24,537 nt of DNA from a virus: positions 1 through 24,537 of IMG/VR virus record IMGVR_UViG_3300020203_000327. The stretch is one strand, 5' to 3'. Below, piece after piece: positions 8,782 through 15,851 of this stretch. The translations under genes and the position numbers were made by a program. Within the stretch, counting starts at the first letter, position 1. Each line of letters begins with the position of its first letter. The notes under the pieces are model-generated. The model saw nothing but the letters and a program-made list of their open reading frames with translations, was not told where the DNA came from and did no database searches.

Positions 8782-10974
8782 TTACGGATTAACGCGCGGC
8801 TTGAGCACCATGCTTGCAATGCGCCATTGCTGGTATCCTCGGTTAATGACTTCCAACCCAAACATTTTTACAAGCTCGGCTGGAATCGTCTCTTGTGCAA
8901 ACCATGCATCACTCGGCTCGTTGGCGTCAATGCCGTAGCCCATTTGCAAGGGTGCAAATTGCTGATAAGTGTTGTCGCGCTCACGATACCAGCGCACAAG
9001 AGTGTTGCTGGTATTGGCGTCCACTCCCTGTTGAGTCAGCCAGATTTCCAGAAGCTGCTTGCTAGTTGCAGGCTGGTTGAAGTCAAAGTATTTCAGCAGG
9101 CGGCACTCGATCAATCCTACATAGAACTTTGCGCCGGCAACGGGCACAGGATTAAATGCTGTCAAGACATTGCCGATGACAGGACGAATCCAGTCAAAAG
9201 TTAAGGTGTGTGCAGTAACTGCGGAGATGCGCGCCATCTGTTCTGCTTGCCCATTAGCATCAGTAACCATGACCCAATTTCCGATCATGCCGTCATCGAC
9301 GATGTTGAATGCAGGATCGGCTCCAGCCGTGGTGATAGAATTGGAAGTTGCAAGGTTGCAAGTTCCAGTAAAAGCACCCACATCAGGCAACCAGTTGCCC
9401 CATACGTTTTCCACTAACGCTTGTCCAAGGAATCCAGTTTGTGTGCCTACGAAAGTCTTGGTGCCGCCAGTAAGAGTGTCTTGAATCGAGGCGGAGCATA
9501 GCACGTCCTGATCGTTGCTGAATCCCCAAAAGCCGGTAGGGGCATGCTGGTAAATTAGGTAGTTGACCAGACTGATGGATGCTACAGTGCTAATCCAGAT
9601 GCAGTTCAATTCAGTGCGAGGATCATATGCTCCATGCGCCAGCAACTGCCGAGTGCGGTCTTGCGTAAGCGCGCGCAGTGCTTTTGGAATAGGGCCAGAG
9701 ATTGGAACCTGTGTGATTCCGTCGCTTTGCACGATTGCAAAATTCTTGTAGTCCAATCCCCATAAGACTGTTTGCCCGTCTCCCGTCACTGCGGCGAACT
9801 GCGAGAAATGCGCGCTGACTGAATATACATCAGAGATAATACGCAGCGTATTCTCGAAGGCGGAAGTTCCCGCAGACCGCAGATTGAGAGTATAGCACTT
9901 CGCCGGATACTCGGTGTCGAGTTTGAGTGTTGCGTTGTTTGGAACAGCGGCGAGAGCGGTGCCCATTCCGCCACCGACTTTGAAGGCGTATTGTTGAGGG
10001 ACATTTATATCTCCGATGATTTCGGTAAATCCCCACGAGAAAGGATTCCGAGGTTTGCTGCGATATAGTGTAGTGGCCGGCCCTTGAATAATGAGTTTGC
10101 CACTACCTGCGGAGGGCAATGCGACAGGAGTAATACCGTCGATTGTGACCGTAGCAGTAGTAGCACTCAACCACAGAAAACGAAATGTGCCGGCGTTGTC
10201 CATGCCACCGCTCAGGATAGCCGCCAATGTGATGTTCTGCCCATTGCGACCATCAAACCATCTGTCCGTGCCAGAGAGAGTAAGCAGAGCGGTAGAACCG
10301 GTATGCGTATTGCTCCACGTAGCCTCTGCTGCGAACGGTAAATTGCCAAACCCCCACCAATAAGGATCGACAAAGACGGTAAACTGAAATTGCGGAGCTT
10401 CAAAATTGTCAATCTGGACTTGATCGACACCGGCTACAGGGTTGTTATCCGTGAATGTAGTTGTGCCTGCAATACCATTGTTCACCACTTGGGTTAAAAA
10501 GAAAGCCTGCCCCGCTTCACCTGCGGTTTGTGCTTCGATCTCTGTGGCAAAGAATGCCGTGCGAAAGATCCAGATTACATCCACACCTGCCTGCGTAGTC
10601 TTTGTAACCGTGCCGAGAATCTTTCGACTACCTGCGCCAGTGTAGCGGTAAGTCCTAGGAGGGGAAGGATTGCCGCGAGGATATAGTTTGCCGTTAATGG
10701 CAGAGTCGGTTTCGACAAAGCCAAATCGGGAAGAGGCATAGACATAGACGTAGGCTGCCCACTGGTTATTGGGGAGCAAACCTACTCCATCGTCTGCAAT
10801 GCTTGGGACGACAGACGGAACTTGCAAGCCTGCAAGATATACATTACCTCGCGAGTCGATGACTTTGACTTTCTCTTCGCCATTCGCTCGCACTGCCAGT
10901 CCGACGACAGGACTGGAAGCAAACGAATCTTTCGATCGCTTTTGGGTGCCAGTAATAATTGAAGTGAGTGGCAT
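8782..10974 (-). CDS. Large tail protein, probably tail nozzle/tubular type (730 aa)
   Basis: A 730-aa beta-rich protein without signal peptide or membrane segments. The N-terminus (TQKRSKDSF then VRANGEEKVKVIDSRGNVYL) and repeated Trp-, Thr- and Gly-rich blocks such as GFWGFSNDQDVLCSASIQDT read like a beta-propeller or sandwich protein of the T7 gp12 or P22 gp10 kind. It ends MFGLEVINRGYQQWRIASMV, like other phage proteins of this class. It follows the receptor-binding-like gene by 2 nt. Four perfect palindromes lie inside, three in the Ala-x-Leu/Val-Gln frame and one in the Cys-Asn-Leu-Ala frame. The nozzle assignment rests on size, composition and order. Confidence 0.65.
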   Translation of the reverse strand: MPLTSIITGTQKRSKDSFASSPVVGLAVRANGEEKVKVIDSRGNVYLAGLQVPSVVPSIADDGVGLLPNNQWAAYVYVYASSRFGFVETDSAINGKLYPRGNPSPPRTYRYTGAGSRKILGTVTKTTQAGVDVIWIFRTAFFATEIEAQTAGEAGQAFFLTQVVNNGIAGTTTFTDNNPVAGVDQVQIDNFEAPQFQFTVFVDPYWWGFGNLPFAAEATWSNTHTGSTALLTLSGTDRWFDGRNGQNITLAAILSGGMDNAGTFRFLWLSATTATVTIDGITPVALPSAGSGKLIIQGPATTLYRSKPRNPFSWGFTEIIGDINVPQQYAFKVGGGMGTALAAVPNNATLKLDTEYPAKCYTLNLRSAGTSAFENTLRIISDVYSVSAHFSQFAAVTGDGQTVLWGLDYKNFAIVQSDGITQVPISGPIPKALRALTQDRTRQLLAHGAYDPRTELNCIWISTVASISLVNYLIYQHAPTGFWGFSNDQDVLCSASIQDTLTGGTKTFVGTQTGFLGQALVENVWGNWLPDVGAFTGTCNLATSNSITTAGADPAFNIVDDGMIGNWVMVTDANGQAEQMARISAVTAHTLTFDWIRPVIGNVLTAFNPVPVAGAKFYVGLIECRLLKYFDFNQPATSKQLLEIWLTQQGVDANTSNTLVRWYRERDNTYQQFAPLQMGYGIDANEPSDAWFAQETIPAELVKMFGLEVINRGYQQWRIASMVLKPRVNP
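8944..8957. repeat. 14-bp palindrome, centre AGGG, arms extended
   Basis: TTGCA-AGGG-TGCAA; flanks extend the arms to ATTTGCA/TGCAAAT (7 bp). Encodes F-A-P-L-Q in the 730-aa gene. Confidence 0.95.
9348..9361. repeat. 14-bp palindrome, centre AGGT
   Basis: TTGCA-AGGT-TGCAA; read in the second frame, C-N-L-A, in the 730-aa gene. Confidence 0.95.
9727..9740. repeat. 14-bp palindrome, centre CGAT
   Basis: TTGCA-CGAT-TGCAA; perfect arms, unusual centre. Encodes F-A-I-V-Q. Confidence 0.9.
10822..10835. repeat. 14-bp palindrome, centre AGCC
   Basis: TTGCA-AGCC-TGCAA; encodes L-A-G-L-Q near the start of the 730-aa protein. Confidence 0.95.
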
Positions 10975-10976
10975 AT

Positions 10977-11840
10977 TTAGAAAGTTAGTGTGCCGTAGAA
11001 TTCAAATTCAGCCATACAGAAAAAGTTATCGCCGTTAGAATTAGCTCCAGTTTGAAGCACACGTAAATAGCGATAAGCCCCTGCGCCTACAACAGCTTGT
11101 GATGCCCAATCGTTAGACGCTGCAATGGTGGCGTTTGCCGTTTGAGTATTGAGATCAGTCCACGTTGCACCGTCAAATCCGGCTACCGTAATGGCGCTAA
11201 CAAAATTAGTTCCTTGCAGTTTCCAGTTACGTGGGAGATTTGTTCCAGTGCGCCCACGAATAGAGTAATGATTAGGAGTTATTGTAACTCCTGCGCCTAA
11301 ATCAATTCCCATCCACGAATTGACAGCATCGGAAGTAAAGGTATCATTAGTTGCGCGATCCACCAAATCCCCTGCGGCGCCGAATCCTATAGAACTCATT
11401 AACGCAACTATACGACCGGAAGTATGAGGATTCGTCCACGCCACTGCTCCAAAGTTGGTGCCAATGAAATAGCAAGCACCATTTACATCTCCGTTTGAAA
11501 CAAATGTGAGTGTGGAGGAGCCGAATGCCAGTAGATTAGTTTTCTTCCACAAGTCGGTGGCGTAACAGATGTAAAATGCATTTGCATCCGCAGAGTATTG
11601 GCCCGCAGTTCCAGTGCTTGTAGCATTGACCGGAGGAGGCGTAACGTAGCTGCCAGCGCCACCGCCGCCTCCACTACCAAAAGTCACCCATGCGCTATTG
11701 CCTGCATTGCGCTGTTTGACCAGATTAGCAGTTGTATCCGCCCACCACTTACCGGCACCTACTGCACCGGGATCGGCAGGTTGAATGTAATGAAATGGAA
11801 CGTGGAGTTCGACTCCAGCTAGAGCATCATGTTCAGGCAT
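10977..11840 (-). CDS. Receptor-binding-like protein with discoidin (F5/8 type C) domain
   Basis: This 287-aa protein has three recognisable parts. Residues about 12-55 hold the fibre/adhesin motif HYIQPADPGAVGAGKWWADT with VKQRNAGNSAWV. After a Gly linker, residues 64-105 carry a second common phage virion module, STGTAGQYSADANAFYICYA then LWKKTNL. Residues about 110-287 look like a discoidin/F5-8 type C beta-sandwich: substrate-binding-style WMGIDLGAG near 175, RNWKLQGTN near 203, and the ending YRYLRVLQTGANSNGDNF with AEFEFYGTL. Such domains bind surface glycans or lipids, so a host-attachment role is likely. It sits between the tail nozzle-like genes. The start is preceded by AAAAATCTTT, not a Shine-Dalgarno. 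Confidence 0.7.
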   Translation of the reverse strand: MPEHDALAGVELHVPFHYIQPADPGAVGAGKWWADTTANLVKQRNAGNSAWVTFGSGGGGGAGSYVTPPPVNATSTGTAGQYSADANAFYICYATDLWKKTNLLAFGSSTLTFVSNGDVNGACYFIGTNFGAVAWTNPHTSGRIVALMSSIGFGAAGDLVDRATNDTFTSDAVNSWMGIDLGAGVTITPNHYSIRGRTGTNLPRNWKLQGTNFVSAITVAGFDGATWTDLNTQTANATIAASNDWASQAVVGAGAYRYLRVLQTGANSNGDNFFCMAEFEFYGTLTF

Positions 11841-11848
11841 AAAGATTT

Positions 11849-11862
11849 TTGCAAGGCTGCAA
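11849..11862. repeat. 14-bp palindrome in intergenic gap, centre AGGC
   Basis: TTGCA-AGGC-TGCAA fills most of the 23-bp gap 11841-11863: 8 nt before the ATG of the discoidin gene and 1 nt after the upstream stop. Confidence 0.96.
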
Positions 11863-11863
11863 G

Positions 11864-12211
11864 TTAAACGGTTACAGGAGCACCACTTACAGTTACGGTA
11901 ATTCCACCGACCGTGACAAAACTTACTGGCACGTAGCTAGGATCAAAGATTTCAGCAAGCGGAATAGAATAAAGATTATCCAAAGTTTGCACAAAGGCAA
12001 GTTCTCCAAATACTGTAATGCTAAAAATTGGGGAAGCTGATTTTAATGTAAGTGTTTTACCGGGAAGACGTTCGGCGTTATTACCTAAGCCAAAAAATAC
12101 GCCACGCGCCATAACAAAAAAGCCTGACTTAACAAGCGTAGGCTGAGTGCGCTGATCTACCCCTCTCCACTGCTGAAGGTCTGACCTAAGATTTGTTTCA
12201 CGTCTAGCCAT
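11864..12211 (-). CDS. Small tail protein with RRET N-terminus (115 aa)
   Basis: I chose ATG 12211 (MARRETNLRSDL...) over the in-frame ATG 12286, because the start then overlaps the upstream gene by only 8 nt and its N-terminus aligns with that gene's own: MARRETNL...GVDQR against MSRRETQL...GVNQR. The rest (residues 30-115) is beta-rich: SPIFSITVFGELAFVQTLDN, and a Val/Thr-rich C-terminus. It has no signal peptide. GGAGGG lies about 10 nt upstream, one of the few purine-rich leaders here. Likely a minor tail component made together with its neighbours; function unknown. Confidence 0.6.
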   Translation of the reverse strand: MARRETNLRSDLQQWRGVDQRTQPTLVKSGFFVMARGVFFGLGNNAERLPGKTLTLKSASPIFSITVFGELAFVQTLDNLYSIPLAEIFDPSYVPVSFVTVGGITVTVSGAPVTV

Positions 12212-13259
12212 TTCCGCAAACCCTCCGGCGAAAGATGACATCGAAACTAGAAATTTCCAAAACAGTCTGCTGGTCAAATCCCCCACCTTGCGGAATTGCA
12301 GGGTTGTAATTTATAAAATCGAGAATAGAAACTTCCAGAGGCTGTGCAATTCCCGTTTCATCTTTCATTACTTCCATCGAAAAATAGTAAGGAGGAAGAG
12401 GAGACACACCCATATCGGTAACTTGAAAAGTTACACCTACGATGTCATCTTCAAAAGCACTTAGGTCTAGCGTTCCTTTACGGTTAAAGGTTGTGCCATT
12501 TTGATTTACAACCCATGTGCTAAATGGCCCTGCAACTTGAAATGAGTTGCGCACAGTTTGCACAAACAAGTTGTTTGTAATCGTAGCGACGTAGGTGCCC
12601 GTCACCGCACTGATCCCTAGAGGAATAGGTTCAGGTTGCTTTACTGGCCCACGATAAATCTCGTTATTGTAAGACCCGTTGGCTTGCACTTTTGCGCTAA
12701 GGAACGTGTTAATGTTCAACGGCCCTTCAGTTACTATCTCCCATGCGCATTTGCGACCTTGTCCCGCAGGCCCACCGTTTTTGTCATTAGGAGTGCCCGC
12801 CGGTGTAGGTTCAAGGTTGCAAGCTGAATGATTAGTGCTGCCATTGAGGAAAGAAATAACACAAGCATCTTCCGTCCCGTATCCAAAATTGGAGCCGAGA
12901 GGATAGCCCCATTCATCGAAAGTCATCCCTCCTCCGTTAAACCCGATGCTAGGAAGACTGAGATCAAACTTGCTAATAGGAGTCAGCCACTGACCAAAAT
13001 CCACTGTGCCCTCAAATTGGTATAGTCCTCCACCATATCCTTGCGGAGTCCAGAATTGGTGAATACCATAGATCGCATCAGGATATTTCTTTAGCAATCG
13101 CTTGCCGAAGATACGACTTTGCAAGCCTGCAAATTCAGGAAACACTCCTTCAAGAGTAGAGAACTCATGCTGTGGAAGTTCCGTATCACGAACACGCTGA
13201 TTCACCCCACCCAATATAGATAGGTTGACAGGCTTTAGCTGTGTTTCGCGACGAGACAT
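12204..13259 (-). CDS. Tail nozzle/stabilisation-like protein (351 aa)
   Basis: A 351-aa protein. Its start, MSRRETQLKPVNLSILGGVN then ELPQHEFSTLEGVFPEFAGL with RIFGKRLL, follows the usual opening of podoviral tail tubular B / head-closure proteins (GGvN...L...E...L.nv.P...g...R.G). The remainder is Gly-, Asn- and aromatic-rich and probably beta (residues 60-340). It begins inside the stop of the adaptor gene (TAATG) and ends 8 nt inside the next gene. The nearest fit is part of the nozzle built with the 115-aa and 730-aa proteins. It holds one perfect palindrome and one degraded one. Confidence 0.6.
   Translation of the reverse strand: MSRRETQLKPVNLSILGGVNQRVRDTELPQHEFSTLEGVFPEFAGLQSRIFGKRLLKKYPDAIYGIHQFWTPQGYGGGLYQFEGTVDFGQWLTPISKFDLSLPSIGFNGGGMTFDEWGYPLGSNFGYGTEDACVISFLNGSTNHSACNLEPTPAGTPNDKNGGPAGQGRKCAWEIVTEGPLNINTFLSAKVQANGSYNNEIYRGPVKQPEPIPLGISAVTGTYVATITNNLFVQTVRNSFQVAGPFSTWVVNQNGTTFNRKGTLDLSAFEDDIVGVTFQVTDMGVSPLPPYYFSMEVMKDETGIAQPLEVSILDFINYNPAIPQGGGFDQQTVLEISSFDVIFRRRVCGNG
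12809..12822. repeat. Degenerate copy of the 14-bp palindrome (12/14)
   Basis: GTTCAAGGTTGCAA keeps the right arm and centre but has two changes in the left arm. Encodes C-N-L-E. It falls in the 1.27-kb interval between perfect sites 11849 and 13119. Confidence 0.5.
13119..13132. repeat. 14-bp palindrome, centre AGCC
   Basis: TTGCA-AGCC-TGCAA; encodes F-A-G-L-Q in the 351-aa gene. Confidence 0.95.
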
Positions 13260-13840
13260 TACTCTGCGGCATTAGATGAGTTAAAGGAAGCAGCAGCATC
13301 CGCGTCAGTCATTGCGGACTCCTGATTAGCAGAATGAAAACGTTGCACGCGGGCAATAGCATCTTTCTTGACCGCACTTTCCAGACGGGGAATAGGAAAA
13401 GGAGAAGCGTCCGTAGTGTAAAGGCTGGATGGAGTGACGTAGTAGTCGATATAAAGTTTGTCCGCAATTACGATGTTGTCGTGAGGCCAGAAAGAAATCT
13501 TGGGGCCAGCAGTAAGCCGATAGAATCGCGGCCAGCCAGTGGCCCAAGTTTGCTTTACCGTAGGAGGCTGCAAGACAACAGTGCGAAAGGCTGTAGGATT
13601 AGGCCCACGACCGTAGCGCACACTCTCCAGATGGTGGTAGTCAACAGGTAATGCGTATGCTGCCTGCCCGTCGATAAGCGTGACAGGAACGTCTTCCTGC
13701 AACAATTCGTAGAACCTTGCAAGGTTGCAATAATCCGTAAGAATATCGCTAACAATGTCGTCGATCAAGGGATCGAGCGTGGCACCCGTCAAGACACGAG
13801 CTTCACGCTTAATCGCAGTGCGGAGTTGGGCCTTTGTCAT
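13259..13840 (-). CDS. Head-tail adaptor protein (193 aa)
   Basis: A 193-aa protein with an N-terminal helical part (MTKAQLRTAIKREARVLTGA, then DIVSDILTDYCNLARFYELL) and a beta-rich middle containing AYALPVDYHHLESVRYG, GWPRFYRLTAGPKISFWPHD and KLYIDYYVTP. The YALP-D-h pattern followed by G-x-P-x-x-Y and L-P-type strands is typical of portal-proximal adaptors such as T7 gp11. Its start overlaps the endolysin stop (ATGA). It would form the ring between portal and nozzle. Size (T7 gp11 is 196 aa) and position fit well. Confidence 0.7.
   Translation of the reverse strand: MTKAQLRTAIKREARVLTGATLDPLIDDIVSDILTDYCNLARFYELLQEDVPVTLIDGQAAYALPVDYHHLESVRYGRGPNPTAFRTVVLQPPTVKQTWATGWPRFYRLTAGPKISFWPHDNIVIADKLYIDYYVTPSSLYTTDASPFPIPRLESAVKKDAIARVQRFHSANQESAMTDADAAASFNSSNAAE
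13717..13730. repeat. 14-bp palindrome, centre AGGT
   Basis: TTGCA-AGGT-TGCAA; read in the second frame, C-N-L-A, in the adaptor gene. Confidence 0.95.
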
Positions 13841-14430
13841 GACAGCAATTTGATGAATTCATTTACTGAAGGTTTGCTCAACCAAGGATAAATGGAATGC
13901 TCGGCATCACGAAGACTTCGGCGAATTGCAAATCGCTCATTACCCTTGTAAAGAGGGCCATTATGCTTGGTATTGTGGCGCAGCAGACGTGCAACGAACT
14001 CCATTGCAAGCAAATGATTTGCTTTCATGATGCGCTGAAACTGTGCACCTGTTTTGATCTGATTAGCCAGCAGCAAGTCCTGCAATTCCGGCGCAAGACG
14101 CCGCGCATCGTAAGAGACTTGCCAAGCTCCTGCCTCAGAATTTTCCGCAGTATCCGACCCTGCGCGGGAAGTATCCACCCCTTCCTTCCAGTTCCACGAC
14201 GATTCAAAGCCGGCAAGAACACGCATGACTTCGAGCATAACGGCTTTGCGATACCGCAAATTTAGATACGGCCCCAACTCGAACCTCACCTTGTTGTAAA
14301 TATCCGGCTTTTGATTGGCAGAGAAAATTTCGTCGGGAGCAGTGCGTGCCCATGCCACCATTTCTTGCAAGAATGCAATAGGTGGAATTCCCCTGTTATA
14401 GACCCTTCGACGTAAAGCGGTATAAGCCAT
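13837..14430 (-). CDS. Endolysin, lytic transglycosylase-like (197 aa)
   Basis: A 197-aa protein with the lysozyme/transglycosylase pattern: catalytic-type Glu in GFESSW (E76), then SEAGAWQVSYDARRL (residues 98-112), which matches the A-G-x-x-Q-x-S/D segment of SLT-like folds, and a C-terminal HNGPL (156-160). It would cleave peptidoglycan glycan strands. There is no signal peptide or membrane anchor, so release needs a holin. It is the last gene of a four-gene lysis group, 1 nt after the 48-aa membrane protein, and its stop overlaps the adaptor start. A virion-associated muramidase is the main alternative, because it lies among structural genes. Confidence 0.72.
   Translation of the reverse strand: MAYTALRRRVYNRGIPPIAFLQEMVAWARTAPDEIFSANQKPDIYNKVRFELGPYLNLRYRKAVMLEVMRVLAGFESSWNWKEGVDTSRAGSDTAENSEAGAWQVSYDARRLAPELQDLLLANQIKTGAQFQRIMKANHLLAMEFVARLLRHNTKHNGPLYKGNERFAIRRSLRDAEHSIYPWLSKPSVNEFIKLLS
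14365..14378. repeat. 14-bp palindrome, centre AGAA
   Basis: TTGCA-AGAA-TGCAA; perfect arms with an atypical A-rich centre. Encodes I-A-F-L-Q at codons 18-22 of the endolysin. Confidence 0.88.
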
Positions 14431-14431
14431 A

Positions 14432-14578
14432 TCAGATTTTTCCTAAGAGAATCAAGATGACTAACACGACCAGCACCAATCCCAAACCACCGTAAGCCCG
14501 CCCTCCATAGCCATAGCCGCCAGTGGGAAGACCGCCGAGAAGCAGCAAGATAAGTATGATAATGAGGAAGGTGCTCAT
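14432..14578 (-). CDS. Small two-helix membrane protein (DUF3309-like), holin candidate
   Basis: A 48-aa ORF with two hydrophobic helices (residues 4-18 and 32-46) around a Gly/Tyr-rich turn PTGGYGYGGRAYGG, ending LLGKI. The pattern, hydrophobic-LP-x-x-Y-G-x-G-hydrophobic-LLGxI, is that of small DUF3309 membrane proteins. It starts inside the stop of the lipoprotein gene (TAATG) and ends 1 nt before the endolysin, so it is very likely translated. Lying between spanin-like genes and an endolysin, it is the best holin candidate in the window, but DUF3309 has no established holin role that I know of. Confidence 0.7.
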   Translation of the reverse strand: MSTFLIIILILLLLGGLPTGGYGYGGRAYGGLGLVLVVLVILILLGKI

Positions 14579-14793
14579 TACCGTGGTTGTTGTTCTGCCA
14601 TTTCGCGAATTGCTTGTTGCGCAGCAGCCGCACCAATCGTTTCAACAGCACCACGAAGCTGCCGCAAGGTTTTAGGATCAGGACGACGAGTGCTAGTAAT
14701 AGTTCCGTCAGGAGACGTAACCGTTGTCGTCGTGCAACTCTGAAAGAAAAGGGATGCAACCGCGATAATTGCAAGCCTGCAAAAAGTTTTCAT
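14578..14793 (-). CDS. Small lipoprotein, o-spanin-like (71 aa)
   Basis: A 71-aa protein with a basic start (MKTFCR), a hydrophobic core (LAIIAVASLFF) and Cys20 in FFQSC, followed by Thr-rich sequence. This reads as a lipoprotein signal, although Gln at -2 makes the lipobox imperfect. The mature part is about 50 residues. The ATG overlaps the stop of the upstream inner-membrane protein by 4 nt (ATGA). That small i-spanin/o-spanin arrangement beside an endolysin supports an outer-membrane spanin. The palindrome at codons 4-8 lies inside the signal peptide and accounts for Cys5. Confidence 0.6.
   Translation of the reverse strand: MKTFCRLAIIAVASLFFQSCTTTTVTSPDGTITSTRRPDPKTLRQLRGAVETIGAAAAQQAIREMAEQQPR
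14769..14782. repeat. 14-bp palindrome, centre AGCC
   Basis: TTGCA-AGCC-TGCAA inside the lipoprotein signal-peptide codons; second frame, C-R-L-A. Confidence 0.95.
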
Positions 14794-15182
14794 GGAGTAG
14801 TGGTGGTGGTGGTTGGAACTGGACTTGAGATAGGATTGGTAACAATGACTTCAGTGGGCTTTTCAGAGATGACCGTTTTATTGTCTTTTAGCCCGGTTAA
14901 GGCTTCTCCCATTTTCTTGATAACGTCCAATGACTTCTTCAGATCATTCCTAGTTTCCGTCAGTTCAGAGCGGACTGCCTGAAGATTGGAGTTAGTCAAG
15001 TCATGAATGACTGCCAATTTTTCCTCCGAAGACTTTACCGCAGTGTCGCGGGCAGTTTGGGCCAAGAGGAGTTGAATTTTTACCTCGCCCAAGGCGTTGA
15101 TAACTTTGACAACGGCCGCAGCGAGTGCGGTAATCAGCAGAGATACGATGGGAACGAGAATTGTGAGAGTAGCTTGATCCAT
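14790..15182 (-). CDS. Membrane-anchored coiled-coil protein, i-spanin-like (130 aa)
   Basis: I chose ATG 15182 (MDQATLTIL...) over an in-frame ATG at 15197, because the latter would place the start inside the intergenic palindrome. Residues 6-27 form one transmembrane helix (TILVPIVSLLITALAAAVVK). Residues 35-100 are a charged coiled coil (KSSEEKLAVIHDLTNSNLQA onward), and the tail is Pro/Thr-rich with a run of threonines. N-terminal membrane anchor, periplasmic coil and the overlapping downstream lipoprotein gene fit an i-spanin. A holin or generic membrane protein is the alternative. Confidence 0.6.
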   Translation of the reverse strand: MDQATLTILVPIVSLLITALAAAVVKVINALGEVKIQLLLAQTARDTAVKSSEEKLAVIHDLTNSNLQAVRSELTETRNDLKKSLDVIKKMGEALTGLKDNKTVISEKPTEVIVTNPISSPVPTTTTTTP

Positions 15183-15191
15183 AGCAGTTAT

Positions 15192-15205
15192 TTGCAAGGC
15201 TGCAA
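15192..15205. repeat. 14-bp palindrome in intergenic gap, centre AGGC
   Basis: TTGCA-AGGC-TGCAA in the 25-bp gap 15183-15207, 9 nt before the i-spanin-like ATG; arms extend to TTTGCA/TGCAAA. Confidence 0.96.
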
Positions 15206-15207
15206 AA

Positions 15208-15525
15208 TTAGATGGGGAGTTCTGTTACAGTAAAGCCATTAGACCAAGTAGTTTGCCAAGGATACATTACATTTTCCGTAGCACTATCAGAGCTTCCGGC
15301 ATCAGAATAATACTGCCAAGAACCTGCGACATCATTCCAGACAACGGTATGATAACCATCGAACAGTGCTTCGTAAAATGATCTGCCGTTTTGTGTTCCA
15401 ATGCGGGGAAGTATTACATCAACATTAGGGCCGACGACGTGGATATCCGACAAGATCGGTGGCGGCGGGGGTGGCGCCGCTTCTCCCCCGGCGTAGTAAA
15501 GACTTAAGGCAATGAAGGCACCCAT
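15208..15525 (-). CDS. Hypothetical protein, 105 aa, Pro-rich linker
   Basis: I do not recognise a family. The first 14 residues are mildly hydrophobic (MGAFIALSLYYAGG), then comes a run of six prolines (residues 18-23), then a Trp/Tyr-rich, probably beta domain (GRSFYEALFDGYHTVVWNDV). It follows the 80-aa gene by 9 nt and precedes the lysis genes. The layout (short anchor, proline linker, small beta domain) would suit a small virion decoration or fibre-like part, but this is only a guess. Confidence 0.6.
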   Translation of the reverse strand: MGAFIALSLYYAGGEAAPPPPPPILSDIHVVGPNVDVILPRIGTQNGRSFYEALFDGYHTVVWNDVAGSWQYYSDAGSSDSATENVMYPWQTTWSNGFTVTELPI

Positions 15526-15534
15526 TGCCGTAGG

Positions 15535-15777
15535 CTACTTGACGTAGATGAAAGTGGCGGTGCCAGTAAAAACCATGCGGTCAACTCGGCAAAGCACACG
15601 CCCGACAGGCAAAGTGAATGCAGTAACCGCACCCGCATTAGCAGGCGAGGCAGGAAATTCGTAGGTGATTTCGCTGATGACGAGAGCTGTTTCAGCAAAA
15701 ACCATGAGGGCATTGCGATCAACGGTTCCGTTGGTGACAGTTTCGGTTGGGCCTTGTGGGACGATGTCGGAGTTCAT
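15535..15777 (-). CDS. Hypothetical virion-associated protein, 80 aa
   Basis: An 80-aa protein, Thr/Val/Ala-rich and probably all-beta (VDRMVFTGTATFIYVK at the end), without membrane segments. No family recognised. It lies directly downstream of a strong hairpin and a palindromic repeat in the leader, and upstream of the 105-aa gene. The ATG is preceded by ACTACTCCT, with no Shine-Dalgarno. Position in the head-gene block suggests a small structural protein. Confidence 0.6.
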   Translation of the reverse strand: MNSDIVPQGPTETVTNGTVDRNALMVFAETALVISEITYEFPASPANAGAVTAFTLPVGRVLCRVDRMVFTGTATFIYVK

Positions 15778-15785
15778 AGGAGTAG

Positions 15786-15799
15786 TTGCAGGGTTGCAA
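15786..15799. repeat. 14-bp palindrome in intergenic gap, centre GGGT
   Basis: TTGCA-GGGT-TGCAA, 8 nt upstream of the 80-aa gene's ATG and just downstream (minus strand) of the UUCG hairpin. Confidence 0.96.
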
Positions 15800-15812
15800 A
15801 AAAGATAGTGCA

Positions 15813-15842
15813 GGGTGCCCCAGCCCGAAGGCTAAAGCACCC
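15813..15842 (-). terminator. UUCG-loop hairpin downstream of the 142-aa gene
   Basis: On the minus strand GGGTGC-TTT-AGCC is followed by a TTCG loop and GGCT-GGG-GCACCC, giving a 13-bp stem if the three U-G wobbles pair, capped by C(UUCG)G. It lies 9 nt after the stop. A run of T begins about 9 nt after the stem, too far for a textbook intrinsic terminator, so it may be an attenuator or an mRNA 3'-end stabiliser. Confidence 0.6.
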
Positions 15843-15851
15843 CACAGAGGA

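Noticed and set aside
13343-13356. TTGCACGCGGGCAA, and similarly 11987-12000, as array members
   Set aside because: One arm mismatch plus centres unlike the rest; not distinguishable from chance by eye.
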